This document shows, in pieces, positions 37,923 to 48,300 of a stretch of 64,000 bases of DNA. The notes beneath the pieces were generated by a model that did no database searches, was not told the origin of the DNA, and worked only from the letters and a program-made list of their open reading frames with translations. The DNA lies in the NCBI GenBank assembly GCA_028869255.1, contig CP110972.1, forward strand, positions 873,001 through 937,000. The letters run 5' to 3'. The DNA is from Pseudomonas poae. Lineage in GTDB: Bacteria > Pseudomonadota > Gammaproteobacteria > Pseudomonadales > Pseudomonadaceae. The stretch's first letter is position 1. Every line of letters starts with the position of its first letter. The position numbers and the translations under genes were made by a program.

Positions 37923-38358
37923 TCGGTTGCTCCCGAGTTAAAGTTTTATGGTTTTTCTTCTACGCAGGCGCTCTGGTGTGGCGCCTTTTGGTTCGCTGCA
38001 AAAATCGTCTGTTCGGTCAGCTTTGATGCTTTTAGCAAGAGCTGCGCCAAGGTGTTTAAAAAGCCAAAAAATCCCCGTCGGCTGCAGTGGATGCAGTCGA
38101 ATTCAGAGGACTTTTGTGCACGTTGGCAGCAGACATAAGGCCGGGGTAAGTTGGCCTTGCAGTCAGCTTTTACATTCGCTGTTTTTTTTTGAGTCGATTC
38201 GAGCGGGCGCGGAGAATACTGGCTCCAAAGCCTTGGCTCAAGTGCGCTGTTAAAGAGCGCGTGGGGCGAGAATGGGGCACGGCGTATGGCCGGCCCCGGG
38301 TGAATGGCGTGCATGTGAGTGTTCCCTGTCTGTTGTTATTGTTTTACTAACAAAGGAA
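37923..38358. other. 436-bp intergenic region without a credible gene
   Basis: Upstream region of the Tsx-like gene. I see a short hairpin GGCGC-N9-GCGCC followed by TTTT near 37967-37990 and A/T-rich stretches likely to hold the promoter, but no convincing operator and no reading frame with a ribosome site. Confidence 0.5.
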
Positions 38359-39705
38359 TCAATGCGTTTGTGCGACGGCGGGGCGTTCAGCACCGCCGAG
38401 AATGTTGAACAGGATGTTCAGCGACAACGCGCTGAGGGTGGCCATGGCGATTCCGCTGTGGGTAATCGGGCTCATCCACAACGGCAGTTGTGCGAAGAAC
38501 TCCGGGCGCACCACCGGGATCAGCCCCATGCCGATACTGACGGCCACCAGCAACTGGTTGCGGCGGTCGGCAATGTCGGCTTCCTGGAGGATCTTGATCC
38601 CGGTGGCCGCGACCATCCCGAACATGGCAATCGCCGCGCCCCCGAGCACCGCCGGGGGGATCGACGCCACCAGGAATGCGGCCTTGGGCAGCAGGCTGAG
38701 TACGATCAGGAAGGCGCCGGCCATGATCGTCACCGAGCGGCAACGTACGCCGGTCATTTGCACCAGGCCGATATTCTGCGCGAACGAGGAGTGGGTAAAG
38801 GTGTTGAAGAACCCGGCGAAGAACGAGGCGCCGGCATCACACAGCAGGCCCCGGCGCAGCATCTTCGGGGTGACGTCCTGGCCGGTGATCTTGCCCAGTG
38901 CGAGGAACATCCCGGTCGACTCGACGAAGATGATCACTACCACCAGGCACATCGACAGGATCGGCGCCAATTCAAATGTGGGCATGCCAAAGTGCAGCGG
39001 CGTCACCACCTGCACCCACGGTGCCTGGGCCAGGCCGCTGAGGTCGACCATGCCGATCACACCGCACAGGCCGTAACCCAGGCCCATGCCGATCAGCACC
39101 GAGATATTCACCCAGAAGCCGCGCATAAAGCGGTTGATCAGCAAGATGGTGGCCAGCACCAGGGCGGCAATCGCCAGGTAAATCGGCGAGCCGAAGGTGG
39201 CCGCCGCGCTGCCGCCACCAGCCCAGTTCACGGCCACCGGGAACAGCGACAGGCCGATAGCGGTGATCACCGTGCCGGTCACCAGCGGAGGGAAGAAGCG
39301 CACGACCTTGGACATGAACGGTGCGATCAACATGCCGAAGAACCCGGCGGCGATGGTCGCGCCGAAGATCCCCTGCAAGCCGATCCCGGGCATGCCGGCC
39401 ATGGCGACCATGCTGCCGACGGCGGCGAAACTGGCGCCCATCATTACCGGCATGCGAATGCCCACCGGGCCGATGCCGAATGATTGCACCACCGTGGCGA
39501 TGCCGGCCACCAGCAGGTCGGCGTTGATCAGAAAGGCGATTTCTTCACGGCTCAGGCCCGCGGCCTGGCCAATGATCAAGGGCACGGCGACGGCGCCGCC
39601 GTACATCAGCAAGACGTGTTGCAGGCCTACCAGAATCAGTTGCAAGAGGGGCAGCCGCACCATGGCGGGTGCGGCAGGAATCTGCGGTTCGACTAACTCG
39701 GTCAT
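38359..39705 (-). CDS. NCS2-family purine (urate/xanthine) permease, UacT-like
   Basis: 448-residue inner-membrane transporter of the nucleobase-cation symporter-2 family, with 12-14 hydrophobic helices. It carries the family motif QNIGLVQMTGV near residue 313 (Q-N-x-G-x4-T-G) and the early LLMYGGAVAVPLIIG. Sits between the Tsx-like channel and puuD on the same strand, so uptake of urate or xanthine for the neighbouring pathway is the natural reading. Exact substrate is not shown by the sequence. Confidence 0.88.
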   Translation of the reverse strand: MTELVEPQIPAAPAMVRLPLLQLILVGLQHVLLMYGGAVAVPLIIGQAAGLSREEIAFLINADLLVAGIATVVQSFGIGPVGIRMPVMMGASFAAVGSMVAMAGMPGIGLQGIFGATIAAGFFGMLIAPFMSKVVRFFPPLVTGTVITAIGLSLFPVAVNWAGGGSAAATFGSPIYLAIAALVLATILLINRFMRGFWVNISVLIGMGLGYGLCGVIGMVDLSGLAQAPWVQVVTPLHFGMPTFELAPILSMCLVVVIIFVESTGMFLALGKITGQDVTPKMLRRGLLCDAGASFFAGFFNTFTHSSFAQNIGLVQMTGVRCRSVTIMAGAFLIVLSLLPKAAFLVASIPPAVLGGAAIAMFGMVAATGIKILQEADIADRRNQLLVAVSIGMGLIPVVRPEFFAQLPLWMSPITHSGIAMATLSALSLNILFNILGGAERPAVAQTH

Positions 39706-39780
39706 GCAACACCTCGGATCTTTTTATTGTTGTGTTGTTCGGCATTCAATTGCCGGGTGGAGCGGGATCTTTCAAACACT

Positions 39781-39890
39781 GCAGATCCCTGTGGGAGCGG
39801 GCTTGCTCGCGAATGCGGTGGTTCAGTCACCTGAAGTGTTGAATGACACACCGCATTCGCGAGCAAGCCCGCTCCCACATTTGGATCTGC
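39781..39890. repeat. REPIN with extended stem
   Basis: GTGGGAGCGGGCTTGCTCGC... is mirrored by GCGAGCAAGCCCGCTCCCAC, and outside them GCAGATCC (39781-39788) pairs with GGATCTGC (39883-39890). Located between puuD (stop 39900) and the NCS2 permease gene. Confidence 0.88.
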
Positions 39891-39899
39891 GTCTGGCTG

Positions 39900-41201
39900 T
39901 CAGTTGGTGCGGGCCCCCTGATTGATCCAGGTGCCGATCAAATCCCGTTCCTGCTGGGTCATCTGGGTGATGTTGCCCAGCGGCATGATCTGGCTGGCTA
40001 CGGCCTGCGCTTGAATGCGCGCCGCCTGCTGCTGGATCTGTGCCGGGGTATCGAACATCACACCCGCCGGCGCGGTGCTGAACAGCGGGCTGGTCGGCTT
40101 GGCCGAATGGCACACGGCGCAGCGTTCCTGAATCACCCCGTGCACCTTGTCGAAATCAATCGTGGCCTGCGCCGGTGCGGCGGGAGCAGCAGGTTCTGCC
40201 GGAGCGGCTGGCACAGCAGGTTTCAAGCCACCCCCCAATGCGGTTTCCGGCAATGGCTGGTACTCGATGGCGGCCGGTGCCTTGGCCACTTCCGGTGAGG
40301 TTGCCACAGGTTTCGGGCCGGTCACGTACGCCAGGCAAATCATCGCCAATGCGCCAACGGGCAAGGTCCACGCGTACTTCTGGCTGTTATGCCGGGTGTT
40401 GAAGTAGTGGCGCACCAACACCGCTGCCACCGCGATGCCGGCCAGGATCAGCCAGTTGTATTGGCTGCCGTAGGTGCTCGGGAAGTGGTTGCTGATCATG
40501 ATGAACAGCACCGGCAAGGTGAAGTAGTTGTTGTGGCGTGAACGCAGCAGACCCTTGGCCGGCAGGGCCGGGTCGGGCGTGCGGTTCTCTGCGATTGCCG
40601 CCACCAGTGCGCGTTGCGCCGGCATGATGATGCGGAACACGTTACCCACCATGATCGTGCCGATCACCGCACCCACGTGCAGGTACGCGCCTCGGCCGCT
40701 GAACACTTTGCTGAAGCCGTACGCGGCGGCAATCAACAGCACGAACAGGATAAAACCGAGCAAGGCAGGGCGTTTGCCCAGGGCCGAGTCGCAGAGGAAC
40801 GAGTAGATGAACCAGCCGGCGAACAGTGAGCCGATGCCCAGCAGTACGCCTTCGGGGCCACTGAGGCTGCTGCCCGGAGCCAGCAGGTACAAGGTCGGGT
40901 TGGCGTAGAACACCACGCACAGCAGCGCGACGCCCGACATCCAGGTGAAATAGGCTTCCCATTTGAACCAGTGCAGGTTGTCCGGCATGGTCGGTGGGGC
41001 CAGTTTGTATTTTTCCAGGTGGTAGATACCGCCACCGTGGATCGCCCACAAGTCACCGGCCAAGCCGTCCTTGGGGTTGACGCGATTAAGGTTGTTTTCC
41101 AGCCAGACGAAATAGAAGGAAGCGCCGATCCACGCGACGCCAGTGATCATGTGAACCCAGCGCACGCTAAGGTTCAGCCATTCCAACAGATGTGCTTCCA
41201 C
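39900..41201 (-). CDS. puuD: PuuD, membrane urate hydroxylase with cytochrome c domain
   Basis: 433 residues. Oxidizes urate to 5-hydroxyisourate, passing electrons through cytochrome c to the respiratory chain. The N-terminal ~310 residues form the eight-helix membrane domain (VHMITGVAWIGASFYFVWLE at the start). An Ala/Pro-rich linker (~325-350) leads to a C-terminal cytochrome c domain with heme motif CAVCH (~375) and a later Met ligand candidate in ASQIMPLGN. Same architecture as the described PuuD proteins. Starts 51 bp before allA's stop side, in the minus-strand purine operon; HiuH across the divergent promoter handles its product. Confidence 0.93.
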   Translation of the reverse strand: MEAHLLEWLNLSVRWVHMITGVAWIGASFYFVWLENNLNRVNPKDGLAGDLWAIHGGGIYHLEKYKLAPPTMPDNLHWFKWEAYFTWMSGVALLCVVFYANPTLYLLAPGSSLSGPEGVLLGIGSLFAGWFIYSFLCDSALGKRPALLGFILFVLLIAAAYGFSKVFSGRGAYLHVGAVIGTIMVGNVFRIIMPAQRALVAAIAENRTPDPALPAKGLLRSRHNNYFTLPVLFIMISNHFPSTYGSQYNWLILAGIAVAAVLVRHYFNTRHNSQKYAWTLPVGALAMICLAYVTGPKPVATSPEVAKAPAAIEYQPLPETALGGGLKPAVPAAPAEPAAPAAPAQATIDFDKVHGVIQERCAVCHSAKPTSPLFSTAPAGVMFDTPAQIQQQAARIQAQAVASQIMPLGNITQMTQQERDLIGTWINQGARTN

Positions 41202-41252
41202 AGTCTTTACCTCTCGCCTGTCACCCTTGTTGTCGGGTGATCCGGCCTTCTC

Positions 41253-41756
41253 TTATTGGTGGGGGGCGAGGATCAACCGCTCATCCTCTTCAAAAAAATG
41301 CTCATCGCAGTTATTGCCTGTGCCACTGCGATCAACCACCAGGAAGTCATCCCGCTTTTCGATCGTCAGCACCGGGTGGTGCCAGACGCCGCGATGGTAA
41401 TTAATGCCCTGCCTGCCGTTGGTAACGAAGGCGCGGACCAAGCCCGATACAGGTGCATCGCCAAGTGGCGCGACCACGATCAGAAAGGGGTTGCCGAGCA
41501 GCGGAATGAAAGCCTGGCTGCCCAGCGGGTGTCTCTCCAGCATGCACACGGTCAGCGGCATATCCAGCGCGTCGGCGCGGAAAATGCTGATGATCGCGTT
41601 GTCTTCCGGCTGGGCGGTTTCGACCGTTGCCAGCTTGTGAAAGCGCATGGTCGACCCGTTGTTGATCATGAAGTGATCGCTGCCGTCGGTTTCGATAACG
41701 TCTCCGAAAGGGGCGAAGGCTTCTTTGGTCAGGGGTTCGATCATCAGTGTGCGCAT
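41253..41756 (-). CDS. allA: AllA, ureidoglycolate lyase
   Basis: 167 residues. Splits ureidoglycolate into glyoxylate and urea, the last step of the pathway in this cluster. Start ATG 41756 (MRTLMIEPLTKEAFAPFGDV) with AAAAGAAG upstream; the longer open frame reaches into a REPIN. Cupin-like core motifs: ERHPLGSQAFIPL (~80) and NYHRGVWHHPVL (~123), the metal or substrate histidines. Gene order puuE-uraD-alc-allA-puuD follows the pathway apart from puuD last. Confidence 0.94.
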   Translation of the reverse strand: MRTLMIEPLTKEAFAPFGDVIETDGSDHFMINNGSTMRFHKLATVETAQPEDNAIISIFRADALDMPLTVCMLERHPLGSQAFIPLLGNPFLIVVAPLGDAPVSGLVRAFVTNGRQGINYHRGVWHHPVLTIEKRDDFLVVDRSGTGNNCDEHFFEEDERLILAPHQ

Positions 41757-41798
41757 GGCTGTCTTCTTTTCCGAATGCTGTGTTGTTTGGTCTGCTTT

Positions 41799-41891
41799 TG
41801 TGGCGAGGGAGTTTGCTCCCGTTGGACTGCGCAGCAGGCCCATCTTTTGGGGTCGCTTTGCGGCCCAACGCGGGCAAGCCCGCTCGCCACA
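41799..41891. repeat. REPIN of the GGCGAGCGGGCTTGCCCGCG type, one degenerate arm
   Basis: Left arm TGTGGCGAGGGAGTTTGCTCCCGTTGG is diverged; right arm CCAACGCGGGCAAGCCCGCTCGCCACA is canonical. Between alc and allA. Confidence 0.83.
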
Positions 41892-41903
41892 GGGGTTCTG
41901 CGC

Positions 41904-42899
41904 TTATTTGGCGACCTTGCCCAATACCCGCAGGCGGCTTACACCGCCGTCCGGGAACACGTTCAGGCGGATATGGGTAATCGGCCCCAGCGCCTTGATC
42001 TGCTCGGCGAACGTGTGTTCAGCGTGCATTTCCAGTTTCTGCGCCGGCAGCAATTCGCGCCAGAACAGCGATTGGGTTTCGATCTGGCTGTCGGTACCGC
42101 CCTTCACGAATGCGCCCTGGATCGAGCAAGTGTCCGGGTAGTTGCCCTTGAAGTGCAGGGTATCGACGATGATTTTCTCGATCTCGCCTGGGTGGCCCAG
42201 CGCGACGATCACCCAGTCATTGCCCGGTGTACGACGACGTGCGGTTTCCCAGCCATCGCCCATGTTGACGCCACGGCCCGGGTTGAGGATGTTGCTCATG
42301 CGGCCGAAGTGTTCATCGGAGCAGGCCAGCGCACGGCCGCCGTTCAAGGCCGCAGCCAGGTCGACCTGTTCGTTGTCGCCCACTGCGGACCAGTCGCGGA
42401 ACGGCACGCCGTACACACGCAGGCGCGCCACGCCGCCGTCCGGGTAGATGTTGAAACGCAGGTGGCTGAACGCCTGGTCGTTGTTGATCGCGTGGTAGTG
42501 GTGGCTGTTGCCTTGCAGCTCGACGGCCGAGAGCACTTCTACCCATTGAGTGTTGTCATCCGGCTCGCCCGAGGCCAGGAAACAGGCTTCCAGCGAGGCC
42601 GACGGCGGGTAGTTGCCGGTGAAGAATGAAGTGTCGATGTCCACACCCTTGATCGAGCCCGGCACGCCCAGGCGGATCACCGCGCTGTCGTAACCTTCGA
42701 AGCGCTTGCGGCGCGACTCCCAGCCGTCCATCCACTTGCCGTTATCATCGAAAACGCCCTCCTTCCACACGGCCGGGGTCGGCTGGAACAGGCGGTTGGC
42801 GTCGGCGAACCAGTCATCGGTGACGGAGATGATCTTGGTGCCCAGGCGGGCGTCGGCCAAGTTGACGAACTTCTCGAAAGGTACGGGTTGCGCTTTCAT
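41904..42899 (-). CDS. alc: Allantoicase
   Basis: 331 residues. Hydrolyses allantoate to ureidoglycolate and urea. Built of two similar beta-sandwich halves, each ending in the same phrase: [13 protein letters not shown] near residue 160 and [13 protein letters not shown] near 320. Paired GWESRRKR and GWETARRR motifs mark the earlier part of each half. In the purine operon, between uraD and allA. Confidence 0.95.
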   Translation of the reverse strand: MKAQPVPFEKFVNLADARLGTKIISVTDDWFADANRLFQPTPAVWKEGVFDDNGKWMDGWESRRKRFEGYDSAVIRLGVPGSIKGVDIDTSFFTGNYPPSASLEACFLASGEPDDNTQWVEVLSAVELQGNSHHYHAINNDQAFSHLRFNIYPDGGVARLRVYGVPFRDWSAVGDNEQVDLAAALNGGRALACSDEHFGRMSNILNPGRGVNMGDGWETARRRTPGNDWVIVALGHPGEIEKIIVDTLHFKGNYPDTCSIQGAFVKGGTDSQIETQSLFWRELLPAQKLEMHAEHTFAEQIKALGPITHIRLNVFPDGGVSRLRVLGKVAK

Positions 42900-42978
42900 T
42901 CTTCTTGTCTGCCTTAAAGTAAGTGGCTTGGGATGCTCGCCAGGCCCTGGGCGTCATGAGCGCTCGGGCCAGGTCTGC

Positions 42979-43494
42979 TTAAAGAGTCAGTAATCGGAAC
43001 AACGCGATTTTGTTGATCTCGTCCAGGGCGCATTTGAACTCGGCTTCCACCGAGTTGTGAATACGCGTTTCAAACGCGGCGAGGATCTGGTGCCGGTTGC
43101 TGCCTTTTACCGCCATGATGAAGGGAAACTTGAACTTGGCCTTGTAGGCATCGTTCAGCTCGGTGAAGCGCGAGAACTCTTCGGCCGTGCATTGGTGAAT
43201 ACCGGCGCCAGCCTGTTCATGGGTGCTGGCTTCGGTAAGTTGGCCCTGGACGGCCGCACGGCCTGCCAGGTCCGGGTGAGCGTTGATCAGCGCCAGTTGA
43301 CGGGTGTGATCAGCGCTCAACAGGAGGTCGCTCATGCGCTGGTGCAGGGTTTCGATCTGGTCGATCGACGCATCCTGGCCCAGGTCGAAAGCCTTTTCGG
43401 CCACCCATGGCGAATGTTCGTAGATATCGGCGAAGGCTTTGACAAATGCGTCACGGCTTAAGGTCGACGGTTTCAAGGTTTGGAACGCAGTCAT
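42979..43494 (-). CDS. uraD: UraD, OHCU decarboxylase
   Basis: 171 residues. Converts 2-oxo-4-hydroxy-4-carboxy-5-ureidoimidazoline to S-allantoin. Start ATG 43494 overlaps the puuE stop (ATGA), showing coupled translation. The SPWVAEKAF N-terminal motif, LINAHPDLAGRAA with the catalytic His (~68) and FPFIMAVKG (~121) are all family signatures. Second step after HiuH in the pathway. Confidence 0.95.
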   Translation of the reverse strand: MTAFQTLKPSTLSRDAFVKAFADIYEHSPWVAEKAFDLGQDASIDQIETLHQRMSDLLLSADHTRQLALINAHPDLAGRAAVQGQLTEASTHEQAGAGIHQCTAEEFSRFTELNDAYKAKFKFPFIMAVKGSNRHQILAAFETRIHNSVEAEFKCALDEINKIALFRLLTL

Positions 43495-44417
43495 TTCGCC
43501 GCTCCCGTATACGGGTGGGTTTCGTGCCAGTGGCGCGCAATGTCGACGCGGCGGGTGAACCACACCTGCTCATGGCTCTTGGCGTATTCGATAAACCGCT
43601 TCAACGAAGCCAGGCGCGCCGGGCGGCCGATCAGGCGGCAATGCAGGCCGATGGAGAGCATTTTCGGTGCTTCAGCGCCTTCGGCGTAGAGCACGTCGAA
43701 CGCGTCTTTGAGGTACTCGAAAAAGTCATCACCCTTGTTGAAACCCTGCACCTGGGTGAAGCGCATATCGTTGGTGTCCAGGGTGTAGGGGATCACCAGG
43801 TGCGGCTTGCCGGTGGGGTTGTTGGGTTCCCAGTAGGGCAGGTCGTCGTCGTAGGTGTCGCAGTCATACAGGAAGCCGCCTTCCTCCATCACCAGCCGGC
43901 GGGTATTGGGGCCGGTACGGCCGGTGTACCAGCCCAGTGGGCGCTCGCCGGTCAGTTCGGTAAGGATGCGGATCGCTTCGAGCATATGCTCGCGCTCCTG
44001 GGCCTCGTCCATGTACTGGTAGTCGATCCAGCGGTAGCCGTGGCTGCAGATCTCATGGCCGGCCTCGACCATGGCGCGGATCACATCCGGGTGGCGCTGG
44101 GCGGCCATGGCCACGGCGAAGATGGTCAGCGGAATGTCGAATTCCTTGAACAGCTTGAGGATGCGCCACACGCCGGCACGGCTGCCGTATTCGTACAGCG
44201 ATTCCATGCTCATGTTGCGCTCGCCTTGCAGCGGCTGGGCCGAGACCATTTCCGAGAGGAAGGCTTCGGACTCTTTGTCGCCATGCAGGATGTTACGCTC
44301 GCCGCCTTCTTCGTAGTTGAGTACGAACGACAAAGCGATGCGCGCCTTGCCCGGCCAGTGGGGGTGAGGAGGGTTACTGCCGTAACCGATCAGGTCGCGT
44401 GGGTAGTCAGCGCTCAC
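43491..44417 (-). CDS. puuE: PuuE, allantoinase (polysaccharide-deacetylase fold)
   Basis: 308 residues. Opens the hydantoin ring of allantoin to allantoate; PuuE is the cofactor-independent allantoinase of pseudomonads, related to polysaccharide deacetylases. GTG 44417 (MSADYPRDLIGYGSNPPHPHW) is the family N-terminus and has AGGA upstream; the frame runs 10 codons further but without support. Motifs: NYEEGGE (~38), EICSHGYRWIDYQ (~132) and GLHCRLIGRPAR (~260). First gene of the minus-strand purine operon. Confidence 0.94.
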   Translation of the reverse strand: MSADYPRDLIGYGSNPPHPHWPGKARIALSFVLNYEEGGERNILHGDKESEAFLSEMVSAQPLQGERNMSMESLYEYGSRAGVWRILKLFKEFDIPLTIFAVAMAAQRHPDVIRAMVEAGHEICSHGYRWIDYQYMDEAQEREHMLEAIRILTELTGERPLGWYTGRTGPNTRRLVMEEGGFLYDCDTYDDDLPYWEPNNPTGKPHLVIPYTLDTNDMRFTQVQGFNKGDDFFEYLKDAFDVLYAEGAEAPKMLSIGLHCRLIGRPARLASLKRFIEYAKSHEQVWFTRRVDIARHWHETHPYTGAAK

Positions 44418-44808
44418 TGCAGTCTTCCTTCTTGTTCGTGGTAGCAAGTGTGTGGCGGCCAGCGTAAAGACTGGGTGGCGTCACAGCGATGGGCTGATTG
44501 TATACAACTTGATGGTCACTTTGTAAGCCTGTATTTCTGCATTTTTTCCAAGCGGTTGCCCCAGCTTAGTACTGCAAGAAACTTGCCTGGCTGGTCAGTA
44601 AATGGATAAAAGGTCGTTTAAAAGCAAGGCGTGTTGAGAATTCGTAATGAGGATCACGGCTGGCGAGGGTATGCCAAACTTTGTGATTTTTATTGTGTAC
44701 AACTTTTATTAAAAGTGTCTTAATCAGCCCGTCGCCGACTTTTGCAGGCCTCATGCGCGCCCCAAAAAGATGCGGCCCATTTCACCTCATACAAGGGAGC
44801 CCCACCCC
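44418..44808. promoter_or_regulatory. puuE/hiuH divergent control region with two TTGTrTACAA palindromes
   Basis: Between puuE and hiuH (391 bp). TTGTATACAA at 44498-44507 is a perfect palindrome; TTGTGTACAA at 44693-44702 differs by one base. This form is typical of GntR-family (FadR subgroup) operators. The same perfect palindrome occurs at 52627-52636 upstream of the second purine-type permease. No gene is seen in the region, which is A/T-rich near 44650-44730 and likely holds both promoters. Confidence 0.75.
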
Positions 44809-45162
44809 ATGGGACGACTGACCACACACGTACTGGACGCAGCCCACGGCTGCCCCGGCAGCGCCATCCAGGTTGAGCTATACCGCGTCGAAGGCGCGCA
44901 ACTGGAGCTGGTCGCCAGCGCCGTGACCAACAGCGACGGCCGCTGTGATGCGCCGCTGCTGCAGGGGGATGAGTACCGCAGCGGCGTCTACCAGCTGCAA
45001 TTCAGTGCGGGTGACTACTACCGCGCCCGTGGAGTTCAGTTGCCGGAGCCGGCCTTCCTGGATGTGGTGGTGCTGCGCTTCGGCATCAGTGCCGAACAGG
45101 ATCACTACCATGTGCCCTTGCTGATTTCGCCTTACAGCTACTCCACCTATCGCGGTAGCTGA
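44809..45162 (+). CDS. uraH: HiuH, 5-hydroxyisourate hydrolase (transthyretin-like)
   Basis: 117 residues. Hydrolyses 5-hydroxyisourate to OHCU. Start ATG 44809 (MGRLTTHVLDAAHGCPG), with AAGGGAG upstream. All signature residues are visible: LTTHVLD at the start with the catalytic His, and the C-terminal YRGS tetrapeptide (YSTYRGS). Divergent from the main purine operon; cytoplasmic, no signal peptide, so it acts after PuuD in the cell. Confidence 0.96.
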   Translation: MGRLTTHVLDAAHGCPGSAIQVELYRVEGAQLELVASAVTNSDGRCDAPLLQGDEYRSGVYQLQFSAGDYYRARGVQLPEPAFLDVVVLRFGISAEQDHYHVPLLISPYSYSTYRGS

Positions 45163-45205
45163 GCGTCACCTCGCTTCACACCCCCAAAGCTCTTCGTTGG
45201 TTTTC

Positions 45206-45232
45206 GCCCGCCCACACTGCGGGCTTTTTTTT
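45206..45232 (+). terminator. Intrinsic terminator after uraH
   Basis: GCCCGC, loop CCACACT, GCGGGC, then eight T (45225-45232). Strong and close to the uraH stop. Confidence 0.9.
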
Positions 45233-45316
45233 GCCCGGTGCACCGTTCAATTATCTAGCGCCTGATGAGGGGGCGCGCTGCATAGGCTAGGTGTTTTCCT
45301 CGACGAAGATACTGCC

Positions 45317-48300
45317 GTGACCTTACCTACCGACCCCGATGCGTCTGACGACGATGCGTTGCAGTCCATGCGTATTCAGCTGACGCAGCGGATCGACAGC
45401 AGCCCCCAGCCCAGCCTCTTGATCAATCGGCTCACGGCTGCCGACCTGCGTTGTGCCGACGCGGCCCACCATCGGTTGCGCCTGATTTCCAAGGCGCCCA
45501 GGATCCTGCGGGTGATCCGTGCCGAGTTACGCAAGGCTTTCGAGTTGGACCCGGACAGCGTGCTCTTTACCGAACCCAAGCCGCCGGCAGTCGCGCGCAA
45601 AGTCGACACCTTGACCGACCGCGCATTGCAGCTGCTGGTGCTGCCGTCGTTGCCGATCAATCTCAATCATTTTACGGCCGTCAGCCTCAAGGGCGACCCC
45701 GTGCGACGCTTGCCTTTCACGCCGCTGGAGGCATTGCGACGGGTGATTGCGCTCAATCTGTTCGGGCGGCTGGCCCAGGCGCGCAGGGACTATTGGCAGG
45801 CACTGGTGCCGTGCTCCTGGCTGAAACGCACTGAGCGCTGGGTGCAATTGCACGCACAGCTGTTCGCCGACCAGGCCTTTGTGGCGCGGCAATTGGATGA
45901 GCTGTCGACTGCAGGCTTGGAAATGGTCCAGGCCCTGGTGGACGCTCCGACGGCGCAGGCCCGCCAGCACGCCGGGGCGCAATGGGCCAGCCTGCAGGTG
46001 TGCAAGTTGTTCTGGCCGGGGGTGGGGCCGCGATTGATGGCGATCCCCGGCGCCCTGCATCTTTATCGTGAGGGTGAGCCGCCAGGTGCGCCTCATGTGA
46101 TCTACCTGCCGGGTGTGCAGCGTAATTACTACGAGTACCCGTCCTTCGACCAGTTGCAATGTGGATTGGCGGGGCTGATCAATGGCACCTTGTTCGACAA
46201 CCTGTGGCAGTGCCTGCCGCTGCGCCGCCGGCATGAGGTGTGCCGGCCCGAGGTCGGGACTGCCAGCGCCAACCTTGCGGTGGGGCGTAGTTGCGCCCTG
46301 CAGGGCGATGCTTTGGAGAGCAGTGCACTGGCAGTGTTGGAGGGGCAATGGGACAACGAGCTGGCCTGCGCGGTGTCGATCAATCTTGCGCAGGTCTATT
46401 CCGACAGGCGCCAGCCTGCTGTGGAGAACCCTACACGTTTTCTGACTTACATCGAACGCGCCAGGCACCACTGGGCAGGCAAGGCGCGCCTGGGGAGCAT
46501 TCGCCATGAAGTGCAGGAATGGGATCAGCAGCGGCGGCACAAGCACATTATGTTTGCCAGTTGCGCACCGGAGTTGCCCGTGCAAACGGCGCTGCAACAG
46601 GTCAAGCGCTATGAAAAAGGCCTGATGACGCTGCTGGACTCGCAGGACCCCGGTGCAGATACCCAAGGCTGGCAGGATTTCATTACCCTTGAGGAGCGGT
46701 TCAAGGAGCAGACAAACACCTTGCGCAGGCTGCTGCAGGGCGCGCCACTCACACTGTTCGAGACGGCGTTCTGGAAGGCGCGCCCCACAGGTGAGCGTAA
46801 TCGCCTGGTTATGCTCGTCCACAGCTGGGCCGAGCTGCTGCGCAGCGAAACCCAGTTGCAGCATCTACTCAAGCTGATCTCGACAGCCCATCGGGACCTA
46901 CTGGTCGAGGTGCTGGACACGCCCCTGGCGAGTAAACGCGGGGGCAGTGAAACCTGCGTTCTGTCGGTGCTGGTGGGGGGCGAAGGCATTGCCATGCATC
47001 CTTTGCACAGCCTGTTTGCGATCACCCGCACCGCCGCGCTGGGCGAGCCGGAACGGCGCGTGCCGGTGGTGCTGTGTGCGTTCGGACGGGAGGGCGGGGT
47101 GCTCGAGTTTGCCAGGCTTGGGGCGTTATCCCGTGGCATCCAGGCCAGCCTCGGCGCCCGCGATGGCTCGGTACTGTGGCGCTATGTCGAGCGCGAACAC
47201 CGCGCAACGGTCGCGGAACAGGTGGCCGGCCGAACCCTGGCGCTGCGGTATGAACCCATTGAGGGCAACCCGCTGGCGTTGGCATTCAAGCGGCTACTCA
47301 AGGGGTACCTGGTCCAGCAGAAGCGGCTTGACGGCAGTGCGCACGTTTTCAGTGAAACCCATGACACCCCATTGAGCCGACTGCTTCTGGCGGTGGAATT
47401 GGATGAACACCTGAATGCGCCCGCCAACGCCGCTCGGGCTCAGGCACGGGCGCATGTCGAACTGGTGCGCAAAGCCGCGAGCGCAAAACACCGACTGCCG
47501 AGCTGGCTGGCCGATGCCAGCGTGACCCAGCGTAACCGCTTCAGGCACTTGCAGCGCCACTACCTGGGCAGCGCGTTTGCCTTTGAAGAGCTCCTCACGC
47601 AACGCTTGCCTGACCTGCATGCCTACGCCCGCCATGTGCTGGTTGCCCGGTTGCGCGAAGACGGCCTGCAACTGGACATCGACACACCCTTCATCGAATT
47701 GCCGGACCACGTCGATGGGCGGTTCTGTGCCTGGGAAAGCACGTGTGTGGTGGGCGAGCGTGGCGAAGTCCTCAGCCCCAGTGCGGCGCGTACATGCTTG
47801 AGCCTGCTGCAACTGGCGTTGCAGAACCTGGACCCGCAGATGATGCCCACCTGGTGGCGTTTCAGGTACGCCCGTTACCTGATCCCGGCCTGGCAGCCGC
47901 AGCTGACGCCACATTACTTGATCACCATGGTGTCCTCGCTGGATATCGGCGGACGCTACGAGGCATTGATCGACGGCGTTTTTTACCCGCCCGCGAGCGC
48001 TGACGACGCCCGTGTCCCGCAACTGTTGCGGCGCGCTTTGCAGGCGGGTGCCGAGGCTGATCTGTATTCGGCGGTTCAACAAGGGCTCTCGGCAGATGGG
48101 AAACGTCTATTCAGTTTGGCAATGGCAGGGTTGCATGGGCTGGCTCAGCAAGTGCAACTGCTGGTGGTGCATCTGGTGGGCCACACGCTGCAGCATGACC
48201 GTTATATCGCCGGCGTCCTGGTGATTCACGACCTGCGGTCCCAGCACTGCGTGGTCTACTGGCCCACCGCTTCGGGGGCCGCCAACCTTAGTGAATACGC

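Noticed and set aside
38272..39483. 403-codon plus-strand frame over the NCS2 permease
   Set aside because: His/Arg/Gly-rich antisense product of a membrane-protein gene; no ribosome site.
44566..44754. 62-codon frame in the puuE/hiuH intergenic region
   Set aside because: No ribosome site, covers the A/T-rich promoter area and the operator at 44693.
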